This document shows, piece after piece, positions 9,466 to 18,906 of a stretch of DNA of 35,915 bases (its first letter is position 1; each line of letters starts with the position of its first letter). The translations under genes were made by a program, and so were the position numbers. The notes beneath the pieces are model-generated. The model was not told the origin of the DNA. It saw only the letters and a list, made by a program, of their open reading frames with translations, and searched no databases. Source of the DNA: Thermoplasmata archaeon (GTDB lineage: Archaea; Thermoplasmatota; Thermoplasmata; Thermoplasmatales; Thermoplasmataceae); assembly GCA_021817735.1 (NCBI GenBank), contig JAKAFX010000009.1, forward strand, positions 1 to 35,915. The letters are read 5' to 3'.

Positions 9466-9573
9466 GAATCGCGTTAGGTTGAGCATCGCTTTACGCCCTG
9501 GGCATAAAAACCTCGGCCTCCAAGTGTCGATACAGCGTTGGATCAAGAAATGCCCCTGATCATCAGATAAGAA

Positions 9574-9646
9574 AGCCACTGGAGGGTTTCGATCCCCCGA
9601 CCTACTGATTACAAATCAGTTGCTCTGCCGGCTGAGCTACAGTGGC
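9574..9646 (-). tRNA. tRNA-Thr (anticodon TGT)
   Basis: Reverse complement GCCACTGTAGCTCAGCCGGCAGAGCAACTGATTTGTAATCAGTAGGTCGGGGGATCGAAACCCTCCAGTGGC folds as a cloverleaf: 7-bp acceptor GCCACTG/CAGTGGC, anticodon stem CTGAT/ATCAG, TGT anticodon; U at the discriminator position. Confidence 0.96.
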
Positions 9647-9782
9647 ACTTGATTCTCCCGAGATAACAGGAGCAGATATAAAAAATGGTTTGTTATCCAT
9701 GGGGAATAGCCAGAGCCAAGAAACAGGTGGAAACAATTTTGACTGCTCAAAATCTATATAATACCAAGATGTAAGAGCCGCA

Positions 9783-10136
9783 TTGAAATCAAATCTTTCA
9801 GAAGGACATGGCGGAGCAGCAGTCGATCCTGAAAAAGAACGGATTAAGCGCCAGTTCGATCAACACTGGAAATTGAAGAACATGGAAACCCAGGAGAACA
9901 TTAGCCCAGCTACTTGGGCAAAGTTCGTTCTTGAGCTGGTGCTTCCATCAGTTATAGTCGTGACCCTGATGATATATTACATCCACATGAGCCTGCTGAT
10001 AACGTGGGGGACCTACATTGTGCTTGTCTTTGGGATCACCTTTGGCTTCATGAAGTTCTTTTTTGGGTTCAGCCTGACAGAAAATGTCGCGAGGGACCTC
10101 AGGAAGAAAGGCTTCGTGAAGTACAAGAAGAAGTAA
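9783..10136 (+). CDS. Small membrane protein of unknown function (117 aa, about 2 TM), probable TTG start
   Basis: ORF with hydrophobic segments VLPSVIVVTLMIYYI and WGTYIVLVFGITFGFMKFFF; TATA-like CTATATAAT about 30 bp upstream. Confidence 0.65.
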   Translation: MKSNLSEGHGGAAVDPEKERIKRQFDQHWKLKNMETQENISPATWAKFVLELVLPSVIVVTLMIYYIHMSLLITWGTYIVLVFGITFGFMKFFFGFSLTENVARDLRKKGFVKYKKK

Positions 10137-10195
10137 TGACCTTTTGGTGAAAGCCTTTCATTAAGGTTCTCTACTCTCTGTTTGGTACCTTCCGC

Positions 10196-11098
10196 TTAAT
10201 AGGCCAATCCTAGCAAGAATCCCAGGAGAGGAGACATAATCCAGGTCGCAGCCACCACCATAAATGGCCTTAAATGAAGCGCCTTGAACCTGTAGGACAA
10301 CCCGCTTCCTAGCACACTGGCAGTAAGCGTCTGGGTGCTTGAGAGAGGGATCCCAAACTGTGTCCCGATCTCGACAGCGATTGTCGATAGAACCAGGGAG
10401 ACAAGGGCGTTGGAGTATCTCATGGAGAACATTTCCTCCCCGACTCTCCTTATTGTCCCGTTGGCTAGAAGCAAACCCCCTCCCGCGATCCCGACAACCA
10501 TTACAGGCATGGTGTAGGCCCCATACCCGGAAACTGCCCCAATAAGGCCCAGGGTATTTGCCCCCAGTGCAAAGGCAGTTGCAAACGACGTCACTACAAG
10601 CAGCACCCGGGATATTGCAGTGATTCTCCATGGGTTCCTGAAGTCGATGGAGTGCATCAGCCTCAGGATCATTATGGAAAGGAAAACCAGGAGTATTGGG
10701 GAGACAAGCCATACAAGGATGAGTGCAGAAACATAGGAATTGTCTATGGGGAAACCCACCCTGGTGGAAACCCCGATGGCGGCCCCGACCAGGGCCATGG
10801 ACAGGGAGAGAGGAGACCTTATGTAGGTTGCTATGGCAAAAATGAGAAGGGAAATGCCCATCACATAGAGGATCGCTGCTGGAGTCCTGGGCATAAGGGA
10901 ACTTGCAGCCTTCACCATGAGGGTCCCCTGTAGAAGAAGACCTGCAATGAATCCCAGGATGCCGATAATTTCACCTGTGAACCTTGAGACAGTCCTGGAG
11001 CCCACAAGGGTTCCCACTGCAGCTGAAAGGTTGTTGCCGGACACCATTGCTGTCAGGAGAAATGTAACAGCTATGATCAGGACGTAAAGGTAGGTCAT
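10196..11098 (-). CDS. PiT-family inorganic phosphate permease
   Basis: Polytopic; NNLSAAVGTLVGSRT..., SSTQTLTASVLGSGLSYR; overlaps a DUF47/PhoU-like gene by 4 bp. Confidence 0.9.
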   Translation of the reverse strand: MTYLYVLIIAVTFLLTAMVSGNNLSAAVGTLVGSRTVSRFTGEIIGILGFIAGLLLQGTLMVKAASSLMPRTPAAILYVMGISLLIFAIATYIRSPLSLSMALVGAAIGVSTRVGFPIDNSYVSALILVWLVSPILLVFLSIMILRLMHSIDFRNPWRITAISRVLLVVTSFATAFALGANTLGLIGAVSGYGAYTMPVMVVGIAGGGLLLANGTIRRVGEEMFSMRYSNALVSLVLSTIAVEIGTQFGIPLSSTQTLTASVLGSGLSYRFKALHLRPFMVVAATWIMSPLLGFLLGLAY

Positions 11099-11787
11099 TT
11101 GGTCAGCGAAGTTATAATTGTCAGCACCGTGTCGGCAATGTCCTCGCAGTCGTCCAGCAGGTCATCTATCTTGTGGACCATGTCTGTAAGGTGAGAGAAT
11201 GTGAGGTAGCCTATGGTTGAAGAGTTCCGGTAAAGCTCGTCTATTACCTCGTCCTTGAGCTCGTCCACTTTCTCTTCCTTTTCCTCGATCTGTTTCCTGT
11301 ATAGCCTCATCTGCTCAGAGTTCTCTGACAGGAGCATGTTTTTTAGGGACTTGAGGGCATCCTCGTTGATGTCAAGCATCCTGGTGAATTTTCCGTACTC
11401 CTTGAATATGAAGGATTTCTCAGCCTCCTTGAATTCTTGAACCGGCACCATCATTCTCCTCATTTCCCTGATTGCAAAATATGATAGATCCAGAAGGGTG
11501 TCGCAGTTCTCCACGAGTGTAAAAAGGCTGTTCATAAGTGTCGAGCTGATAGCCCCATTGGTGATCTCATGCTTGAGGGTCATTGTGAGCTCATCTGCCT
11601 TCTTCTCAAGCATCCTGATTTCGCTGTTAGCTTTCTCGATATTTCCCCTAGAGCCGTCCATGGCAGGGATCAGTAGCATGTTTGACTTCTCGGCAAGGTC
11701 AACATACCCCACCACCTCGCTCAGCAGGTGCCTCTCTCCAACCACCATCAGTTTCTTGAGGAATCCGTAGTTGACCACCCTACTCAA
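11095..11787 (-). CDS. DUF47 family PhoU-like phosphate transport regulator
   Basis: All-helical 230 aa, ...HLTDMVHKIDDLLDDCEDIADTVLTIITSL; coupled to PiT permease. Confidence 0.88.
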   Translation of the reverse strand: MSRVVNYGFLKKLMVVGERHLLSEVVGYVDLAEKSNMLLIPAMDGSRGNIEKANSEIRMLEKKADELTMTLKHEITNGAISSTLMNSLFTLVENCDTLLDLSYFAIREMRRMMVPVQEFKEAEKSFIFKEYGKFTRMLDINEDALKSLKNMLLSENSEQMRLYRKQIEEKEEKVDELKDEVIDELYRNSSTIGYLTFSHLTDMVHKIDDLLDDCEDIADTVLTIITSLTK

Positions 11788-11824
11788 TACGAAACCTTTA
11801 TAAATCTTCTTTCAGAAAGGATCC

Positions 11825-12538
11825 TTGCTGCTGGTAGAGCGGTGCCAGTCCCCTGCCGTGCAGAACCGAAAATCTTTTTTATCCCTCTTGGAGTCACTCC
11901 TCCCATTGGATTATATCTTCTTCTTCCTCACCGTATTTGCTGCTATCTTCTCAATACTGAACCCTGTTGGAGCAGTCCCAATACTGGTGTCCCTCACTGA
12001 GGGTTATACCCTTAAGGAGAGGGATACGGTCATAAGAATCAGCATTGCAGTGGCCGGAGGCATGATCCTTGGCTTCATGTTTCTTGGGACATACATTTTC
12101 GATATCTTTGGCATTGATATTTATGATTTCCAGATTGCGGGTGGCATTCTGGTATTCAAGGTAGCGTTTGACATGCTGCAGGGCAGAACCTCCAATACCA
12201 AGATAACTGCCGCAGAAGAGGAGGAGTCCAAGCAGAGAAGCGCGATAGGGGTTGCACCAATCGGGACTCCCCTGTTAGCTGGGCCTGGCTCCATAACCAC
12301 AGCGATAATCTACTATAATGAGCGGAGCGGGGTCTACGTCGACAAGATCCTTGTGATCATTGCCATACTCCTGGTGCTGGCCACGAGCTTCCTTGTCCTG
12401 CGCTACTCGCTTGGTATCTTCAAGAGGATCGGAAATACCGGCTCCCTCATAGTAAGCAGGATCATGGGTCTCCTGATAGCATCTGTTGGAGTGGGGTTCA
12501 TTGTCGCCGGCATTGCAGGCGTCATGACCCTGTTCTAG
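11825..12538 (+). CDS. MarC family (UPF0056) integral membrane protein; real start probably downstream of 11825
   Basis: FAAIFSILNPVGAVPILVSLT, GPGSITTAII, RIMGLLIASVGVGFIVAGI motifs. Confidence 0.92.
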   Translation: MLLVERCQSPAVQNRKSFLSLLESLLPLDYIFFFLTVFAAIFSILNPVGAVPILVSLTEGYTLKERDTVIRISIAVAGGMILGFMFLGTYIFDIFGIDIYDFQIAGGILVFKVAFDMLQGRTSNTKITAAEEEESKQRSAIGVAPIGTPLLAGPGSITTAIIYYNERSGVYVDKILVIIAILLVLATSFLVLRYSLGIFKRIGNTGSLIVSRIMGLLIASVGVGFIVAGIAGVMTLF

Positions 12539-13233
12539 CGCCTGGTGAAGAACCTGCTGAGGTCTGCCCTGAATTCCTCCAGTTCTGGCTGTCCCACTGC
12601 CGTGGGCTGGCCATCATGCACATAGTTCAGATCAGAGATGAGGCAGGCCGATACCAGTCGCATGAATTCCGAGCCTTTTCCCATGGGAATGAAGGCCATG
12701 GGCCTTCCTTGGCGGCTCTTGAACTCGCTGACCAATGCCATGTCCCTGATAAAGGGATCGCTTTCCTGGTACCACGCTGCGATCTTGATGAGATCTGCTG
12801 GGGCCCTCTCCAGTGTTTCGAGGCTTTTTCCAAGTGATTCCCCTGGCCCCAGGTGCATTGATGCTATGACGGCAACGCCAGATGGCACCGTAATTCCTGA
12901 CCCCAGCAATGTGTAATCCAGGTCAACTGCCGGGCACCCTGCCTCTACGGCTGCACCGTAGTATGCCTTGGCCTCAGCCTGGTCTGAAGTCCTAAAGGTG
13001 AAGACAAAGTCAATCTTCATCTCGAGGAGCTTCCTGACCATGTGCTTCAGTGCATCCGGACTCCTTTGGGTGAATAGATCGTACCTGACTTCGTAAAGCA
13101 CGTCCGTCTTTCTCGCACCGGATGAAAACGTCCTTAAAAGGGAGAGTCCATCTACATCGAAGATCGAAACGATCAGTGAGGGTTTTCCAGTTTCTATGAC
13201 TGCACTGCCTATTGATATCCTGACTTTTGACAC
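12535..13233 (-). CDS. aroD: 3-dehydroquinate dehydratase, type I
   Basis: YEVRYDLF, FTFRT, VDLDY, IKIAAW, FIPMGKGSEFMRLVSACLISDLNYVHDGQPTAVGQ. Confidence 0.88.
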   Translation of the reverse strand: MSKVRISIGSAVIETGKPSLIVSIFDVDGLSLLRTFSSGARKTDVLYEVRYDLFTQRSPDALKHMVRKLLEMKIDFVFTFRTSDQAEAKAYYGAAVEAGCPAVDLDYTLLGSGITVPSGVAVIASMHLGPGESLGKSLETLERAPADLIKIAAWYQESDPFIRDMALVSEFKSRQGRPMAFIPMGKGSEFMRLVSACLISDLNYVHDGQPTAVGQPELEEFRADLSRFFTRR

Positions 13234-13302
13234 GAATCCACGCTATATGGAAACACCGCCTCAAATTTATATTCCATTGCAGTCATTACAGTAGGAGCCT
13301 TC

Positions 13303-13740
13303 ATGTTCAAGATGACCGTAGTGGCCTCTCCCACAAGAGTGATTTCAGAAGACCTTGACCGAAACATCGCTTACTTCCTTTCCGATATAGGCTATATTCC
13401 AAGGCTGAGGCCGGACACCGATTTGAGTTCCATCGTATCCTCAGCTTATTTCAGGCTTTTCAAGGACTGCTTCCTGATGAATTCCGACAGGAGATGGAGC
13501 GGGGAGGAACTAATGGCCTATCTGAAGACAAGCAGGACAACGCTGTACAGGCACCTGAACAAGCTAAAGTCTCTTGATATTCTCGAGGAGACCCAGGAAG
13601 GCAAGACCAAGAGGTACAGGCTAAGGTCTGGGGATATCCTCAGGGCGTGGGGATGGGTTGAGGTGAACCTGAAGATTGCCCTTGAAGCTTATCGCAAGAA
13701 TGTTGAAAGAATAGCCTCGCTTCTGCCAGGCGCAAGATAA
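13303..13740 (+). CDS. Winged-helix/HTH transcriptional regulator
   Basis: RWSGEELMAYLKTSRTTLYRHLNKLKSLDILEETQEGKTKRYRL HTH plus wing pattern; 145 aa. Confidence 0.75.
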   Translation: MFKMTVVASPTRVISEDLDRNIAYFLSDIGYIPRLRPDTDLSSIVSSAYFRLFKDCFLMNSDRRWSGEELMAYLKTSRTTLYRHLNKLKSLDILEETQEGKTKRYRLRSGDILRAWGWVEVNLKIALEAYRKNVERIASLLPGAR

Positions 13741-13760
13741 TGGCGACTGCTGGCAAGACC

Positions 13761-15215
13761 TCAGGCCTTCCGAACGACTGAAGATAGATCATCCTTCTCT
13801 TGGTAACCAGAGTTGGCCTTTCTTCCTGACCTGGCAAATGAGAGGACTCCGGCAGCTATCAGGAGCACGATGCTCATCAACAGGGCTGAGTGTATCCCGT
13901 CCATGAACTTCAAAGCTACCGATCCTGCGAGGCTTGTGCCAGTTCCAAGAAATACGCTGAAAGCCACGTAGCGCGGTATGGTGAGGGAAGCAATGGAAAT
14001 TGTCAGGACATAACTCATGAGCGTTCCTATGCTGGAAATTGTGCGTAGCAGGCCAGATATTGATCCATAGAGTTCCCTTGGGGCCGCGGACATCACGGAA
14101 CTGTTGTTGGATGGCCAGAACATTGATCCCCCAATCCCCGAGACCAGGGAGCCAGCGATAACAACATAGAATGAACTCCCCACGCCCAGCGTGAAATAGA
14201 TCAGGACCCCAACTGCCATCAGGGAGATACCAGCAGTCGCGACCTTGCCTGCGCCGATCCTGTCGGAAAACCTCCCCATCCTCGGGGCGAGAAAGCTAGC
14301 AACGACATAGCCAGGGACCAGAATCAGGGATGAAGTGAGGGGATCGAAGCCCTTGATGCCCTGCAAGTACATGATCAGGATGAATATTATGGAAAGATAG
14401 CCTAGCGCCTGCAGGAACGCTGCAAGCAGCGAATATGACAGGACCCGGTTCCTGAAGGCTTTCATGTTGATGACGGCGTGGTCGCTCCTCGCCTCTATGA
14501 TAACGAATGGTATGATCAGCAATATACCAGTTGAAGCAAGGATCATGTTGAACTGGGTGATGCCGTTTCCTGCAATGTGCGTGGCACTGTACGTTATCAG
14601 GGATAGGATTGCCAGGAGCAAGAGCATTCCGGGGTAGTCTATCTTCGCATCCATGACCTTGTTGTCCTTGACATAGGTCACCGCTATGAGAAAACCAGCT
14701 ATGCCAATGGGGACGTTGATATAGAATATGTATTGCCATCCAATGAACGTAGTGATTATCCCTCCAAGCACTATTCCGAGGGTCCCTCCGATATTCCACC
14801 CGCTTGATGTGATGCCAAACGCCCTACCCCTTTCGCTGGGAGGGAAATAGTCTGCCACAATGGCGCTGCTGTTGGCCTGGAGCAGTGCTGCGCCAAGCCC
14901 CTGGAACGCCCTTGATATGATCAGCATGGTTATGTTGAACGAAGCTCCGCAGACAGCCGAGCCTGCAATGAAAATGAGAAAGCCAGAATTGAACATCCTG
15001 GCCCTGCCGAATATGTCCCCAAGTTTCCCAAGCTGTGTGGTAAATACTGCAAGGACAAGCAGGTAGATCAGGATGACCCAGATGGTGCCTACCAGAGTTG
15101 AATTCAGGCTGTCATTGATGTTCACAATGGCAAGTATTACGATGGTGGTGTCTACGGCGGACATAAGGGTGCCAATTAGCACGCTTGCAAGGATCAGGTT
15201 CTTCCTGTCGGTCAT
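13761..15215 (-). CDS. MFS drug:H+ antiporter, DHA2 (14-TM EmrB/QacA-like) family
   Basis: MSAVDTTIVILAIVNI, LGKLGDIFGRARMF, RAFQGLGAALLQANSSAIVADYFPPSERGRAFG. Confidence 0.92.
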   Translation of the reverse strand: MTDRKNLILASVLIGTLMSAVDTTIVILAIVNINDSLNSTLVGTIWVILIYLLVLAVFTTQLGKLGDIFGRARMFNSGFLIFIAGSAVCGASFNITMLIISRAFQGLGAALLQANSSAIVADYFPPSERGRAFGITSSGWNIGGTLGIVLGGIITTFIGWQYIFYINVPIGIAGFLIAVTYVKDNKVMDAKIDYPGMLLLLAILSLITYSATHIAGNGITQFNMILASTGILLIIPFVIIEARSDHAVINMKAFRNRVLSYSLLAAFLQALGYLSIIFILIMYLQGIKGFDPLTSSLILVPGYVVASFLAPRMGRFSDRIGAGKVATAGISLMAVGVLIYFTLGVGSSFYVVIAGSLVSGIGGSMFWPSNNSSVMSAAPRELYGSISGLLRTISSIGTLMSYVLTISIASLTIPRYVAFSVFLGTGTSLAGSVALKFMDGIHSALLMSIVLLIAAGVLSFARSGRKANSGYQEKDDLSSVVRKA

Positions 15216-15894
15216 ACAGCATCGCCAGGCGTATCCTGGTTACATATCTCCCAGGACCACGGATAACTGCGATTTTGGGATTGTATTTAACCTTGACTTG
15301 CTGAGCCGCAATGGCCGGTGGGGAATGGGTTATGTTCCCGATACTTGCTAACGGGTGCTTCTTGAAGTAGTAAGACTTCTGCTGAAATGGCTTCAATGCT
15401 CTTTGGCCATCTTCTAGGTCCACAAGTGCTAAAAACCAGCTCCGGTAGCTTGTCATGATACATTGTCCCTCAGCTGGTAAACTGAGTAAATGTCCTTGCA
15501 GGGAGTGCAGAACTTCCAGCTTTAAGTTTCCCGCGACTCGATATAACCGGGGGACACGTATCAACAAGTCTTCCCTGGCAGGGGTACCGTCCGTGCCAAG
15601 TCCTCCAGTATTATTCAAAGTCGTTCCTTGGGGTGCCTGTCATTCTTGGAGGTTCCTCCGTTGGTAAAGGCATTGTCCAGTGGTGCTTCGGATCAAATTG
15701 TAAAACGGAGGTGCAGTGAAGAGATTGGAACATCCAATGCGCCAAGGCCACCCTGCCATGACATGAGTAAGATCCGAGGATTGTAGGACATTTTTCCGGT
15801 TTTTGCCCATTTGCAGCAAAGTTCATTGGCCTTTTGCGGTATTTGAAATAACACATTAATATCGGTTCATTCCTAATGCGCCCGAAATTTTTTT

Positions 15895-15914
15895 GCAAAC
15901 CATACAGAGTTTGC
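15895..15914. promoter_or_regulatory. Inverted repeat GCAAAC-N8-GTTTGC upstream of the 15953 gene (candidate operator)
   Basis: Read directly; lies just upstream of an AT-rich TATA-like stretch (acatttaataatg). Confidence 0.35.
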
Positions 15915-15952
15915 CTGTTAACATTTAATAATGATTATCTTCTTGTAGTATA

Positions 15953-16432
15953 ATGGCTAAGGAGGGCAGAAGGTTGGGACCGGGTGCCAAAGTCATGGCA
16001 TCTATGCTTGCGCTGAACTTTGTTGTCACTGTTGTCATTCTCCTCACTGACAGGAATCTCCAGAATGACTTCGGGCTCTATACAGGGGCGGGTTATTTCA
16101 TACACTGGTACGGCCTTCTCATTACTGGCATAATTGATATCATAGGTGCAGGTCTGATAATTGTGAAACCGTCAAGACTCTTTCTGAGGCTTGGAGCTGC
16201 CTGGGCGGCATTCATGACGGCGTTCACCATTGGAGATATGTTCCTTTATAGCGAGGTTGGATTCACCGGCTCAAACGGGCTTTCTCAGTTTGCCAGTTAC
16301 CTGTTCGGCCTCTCGAAATATCCAGGGACTGAGAATTACATCCCGGGCCTATACGATCTGCTTGTGGCCATATATGCGCTAACATTCGTCATGTCCATTG
16401 TCTCGATGGCTGTGCACAGAAAAAAGAGCTGA
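15953..16432 (+). CDS. Multi-TM membrane protein of unknown function (159 aa)
   Basis: Roughly four hydrophobic segments, no recognised motif. Confidence 0.7.
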   Translation: MAKEGRRLGPGAKVMASMLALNFVVTVVILLTDRNLQNDFGLYTGAGYFIHWYGLLITGIIDIIGAGLIIVKPSRLFLRLGAAWAAFMTAFTIGDMFLYSEVGFTGSNGLSQFASYLFGLSKYPGTENYIPGLYDLLVAIYALTFVMSIVSMAVHRKKS

Positions 16433-16527
16433 GGTGCACTTGGTCTTCTGCAAGACCCAAGCAAAGAAAATTCAAGATACCGGGACTCCAATGAACGTTA
16501 CAGGAAAAAGGAAGAGATAGTAGCGGA

Positions 16528-18390
16528 CTATCTCCTCATTCTGAAATAGAGTATGGCCCCTATGATGACCACTGCCGCCACCACTATTCCCACAATGGCC
16601 CATGATGGAATCAACGCTGCCGAAGAACTTACCCCAGAGATCACGATGTCATGGGTTGAGAAATTCCCCACGTGAAGTATGATCATGTAGCCGTTCTGCA
16701 CTGCGAATGCTGCATAGTACATTCCGTTACCTGAGTCATTAACCAGGTTCGCCAGGCTGTTCGTGGAGTTGATCTGCTTTCCATCGACGTAGACATTTAT
16801 CCCATTAGTTGCGTTCAGGAACTTGTTGTTGATGAAGAATGCTATGTTGGCGCCGGAGTGGCTCTGTGAGGAAGCCTTGAAATGGACGTGTCCGGGAGAG
16901 GACCCAAGGAAGTTAAGATCCAGGGAATAGTTGTATAGATAGCTGTAGTTCAGTGGTGTTCCGTTGAGGTAATCCAGCGAGTACTGTCCAGCAATCTTTC
17001 CATGCTGGTATGCATACTGGAATGTGTTGAATACTCCACCTGTGAGGTCACGCATGCCAGGGGGCATGACAAAGCTGATCTGGGCAAAGTCGGAAGTGCT
17101 TACTGTTATGGTGTGAGTCGCCGAGCTGTAGGTGAAGTCTCCACCCGTGATCGATATGAAACCCCTGATGTTGTTGCTGGAAATCATCAGGTTATTCTCT
17201 CCACCATATATGCTGTTTCCAAGCCCAAGCCCCTGGTTCTGGTAGTCTGTCATGTTGAAGCCGTATCCGTTGAAGTTATTGCCCGAAGGCATGCCATGGG
17301 CCCTTGGAACGGAAGTTACGCTGAGGGAACTGTCAAGTACCATCTGGACTGTTCCGTTGTTCACCAGGATGCTTGTCTGTATTGTTGGGTTGTTGTGAAC
17401 CGAATAGATGTAAGTATTGGAAGCATAGAAGAACAGGCTGCCGTAGAGAAGGACCTGGCCGGTGGTTACGTAAGGCATCATCAGGGGAGTACCGATGGAG
17501 CCGTCTCCAGAAGTGGTAATTGAAGTGAAGATTGGGGCCAATGTTGGCTCGTTAGAGACGAAGTTCGTGATCTTTCCTGCATTCTGGTTGAAGATGAAGT
17601 TGACATACTGGCCGCTCACTGCACCCGTCGTTGAATTGTAAGTGAACTTTGGATAGTTCTGATGCAGGTATTGATAGTCGTTGAGAATTTGAGAGAGGTT
17701 CTCGCTTCTCACGAGCCCCGAGACCAGTATGGAGAATGCCGTTCCATCAAGGCTAATCCTGTTGTTGTTTCCCTGGATGCTGATTGTCTTGTCGCTGTTG
17801 GACAGGGTGAAATTCCCGTTGGTAAAGAAGTAGCCATTAAAGACGCTGTTGTCTATCTTGAAAAGGGAGAAATTCTCGTCAACGTTAAGCAGGAGGGTCT
17901 GGTTGATATAGTCACCAAAAGGCCCTTCAAAAGTGGAGTTACCTCCCAATGGCACTTCCTTGATCGAGTTGTTGAAGTCCAACTTCATCTGGGGCTTCTG
18001 TACAATATATGGCAGCGTGCCTGTTATGTTCGAGAATGTGACCACTGCCAGAGCGCTCATCTGAGGCTGAGAATACATTGTTGCGTTGAGAATTGAGAGC
18101 TTGCTCAGCCCAGTCTGAGCTGGCGTTGACCCGCCTCCTGCACCTATATTCAGCGTGCTGGAGCCGTTTACTAGCAGGTTGTTGACCAGGAGCGTTGAAG
18201 TCGCTGAAGATACGTAGGATATGTTTGTCACCAGACCTGAACTGCCAAGGTCCAGAGCGTAGCTACCAATATAGGTTTCACTGGCAGCTGACGGGGTGAA
18301 ATTCTCCGCTGAGCCAAGAGCAGAGAACGCGCTCAGACTCATGAGCGTTACCACGAGAGCCGACAGTATGCTCTTGCTGTTCATCTTCAT
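16528..18390 (-). CDS. Large secreted, C-terminally membrane-anchored surface protein
   Basis: N-terminal signal sequence (KSILSALVVTLMSLSAFSALGSAENF), Ser/Thr/Asn-rich body with many N-x-S/T sequons, C-terminal TM (SWAIVGIVVAAVVIIGAILYFRMRR). Confidence 0.8.
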   Translation of the reverse strand: MKMNSKSILSALVVTLMSLSAFSALGSAENFTPSAASETYIGSYALDLGSSGLVTNISYVSSATSTLLVNNLLVNGSSTLNIGAGGGSTPAQTGLSKLSILNATMYSQPQMSALAVVTFSNITGTLPYIVQKPQMKLDFNNSIKEVPLGGNSTFEGPFGDYINQTLLLNVDENFSLFKIDNSVFNGYFFTNGNFTLSNSDKTISIQGNNNRISLDGTAFSILVSGLVRSENLSQILNDYQYLHQNYPKFTYNSTTGAVSGQYVNFIFNQNAGKITNFVSNEPTLAPIFTSITTSGDGSIGTPLMMPYVTTGQVLLYGSLFFYASNTYIYSVHNNPTIQTSILVNNGTVQMVLDSSLSVTSVPRAHGMPSGNNFNGYGFNMTDYQNQGLGLGNSIYGGENNLMISSNNIRGFISITGGDFTYSSATHTITVSTSDFAQISFVMPPGMRDLTGGVFNTFQYAYQHGKIAGQYSLDYLNGTPLNYSYLYNYSLDLNFLGSSPGHVHFKASSQSHSGANIAFFINNKFLNATNGINVYVDGKQINSTNSLANLVNDSGNGMYYAAFAVQNGYMIILHVGNFSTHDIVISGVSSSAALIPSWAIVGIVVAAVVIIGAILYFRMRR

Positions 18391-18489
18391 TTATTTCCAC
18401 GCGATATATGGGAAGGTGACCGTAACGATGAGGGCTCCCTAAATACGAGTCGACGCTATTGCCGTATAATCAGGCAGGGAACGGGTCTT

Positions 18490-18505
18490 ATGCTCGGTCG
18501 AGCAT
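18490..18505. promoter_or_regulatory. Perfect palindrome ATGCTCG-GT-CGAGCAT in the intergenic region between two divergent genes
   Basis: Read directly; upstream of the TATA-like gatttttatc at about 18548 preceding the 18586 ORF. Confidence 0.35.
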
Positions 18506-18585
18506 GCCCGGGTTCCAGTTGAGATCGTTTGTGCCTGAATGCTGGAAAGATTTTTATCCGGCAGCACATAGGCAGGACGGGTGCT

Positions 18586-18906
18586 TTGAAACTCTCCAAG
18601 GTTTTAAAGGAAATTCAGGGTCAGATGAATGTTATGGACATGATTGAGATAAAAAAAGGTGCAATATACACGGTTTATTCTAACAGCGGAACCGAAGAGC
18701 CGCAAAAGACGGAAGGCGAGTTTGTTGGCTACACCATACTTGGGGAAGAGGGTGCGATAGTATTCCGTGTGAAGGAAAAGGGGAATAAGCCGTTCCTGAG
18801 GCTTATACCTGTGTCAGGTCTCTTTTCCATCGAGTTCAGCGAAGACAACATATCCAAGGAAAAGGAAGAGCAAAAACCTCAGGACAGGGCCTATTACATT
18901 AGCTGA
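18586..18906 (+). CDS. Conserved-looking small protein of unknown function (track ORF 18529..18906; TTG start at 18586 preferred)
   Basis: LKLSKVLKEIQGQMNVMDMIEIKKGAIYTVYSNSG...; TATA-like element about 35 bp upstream of the TTG. Confidence 0.6.
   Translation: MKLSKVLKEIQGQMNVMDMIEIKKGAIYTVYSNSGTEEPQKTEGEFVGYTILGEEGAIVFRVKEKGNKPFLRLIPVSGLFSIEFSEDNISKEKEEQKPQDRAYYIS

Noticed and set aside
10161-10712. 183-aa minus ORF overlapping the PiT permease in another frame
   Set aside because: Out-of-frame shadow of a well-supported coding region; composition is not protein-like.
14296-14799. 167-aa minus ORF inside the MFS gene
   Set aside because: Out-of-frame shadow of the 13761..15215 transporter.
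17002-17523. 173-aa plus-strand ORF opposite the surface-protein gene
   Set aside because: Antisense shadow ORF; the reverse strand has a clear signal peptide and TM anchor.
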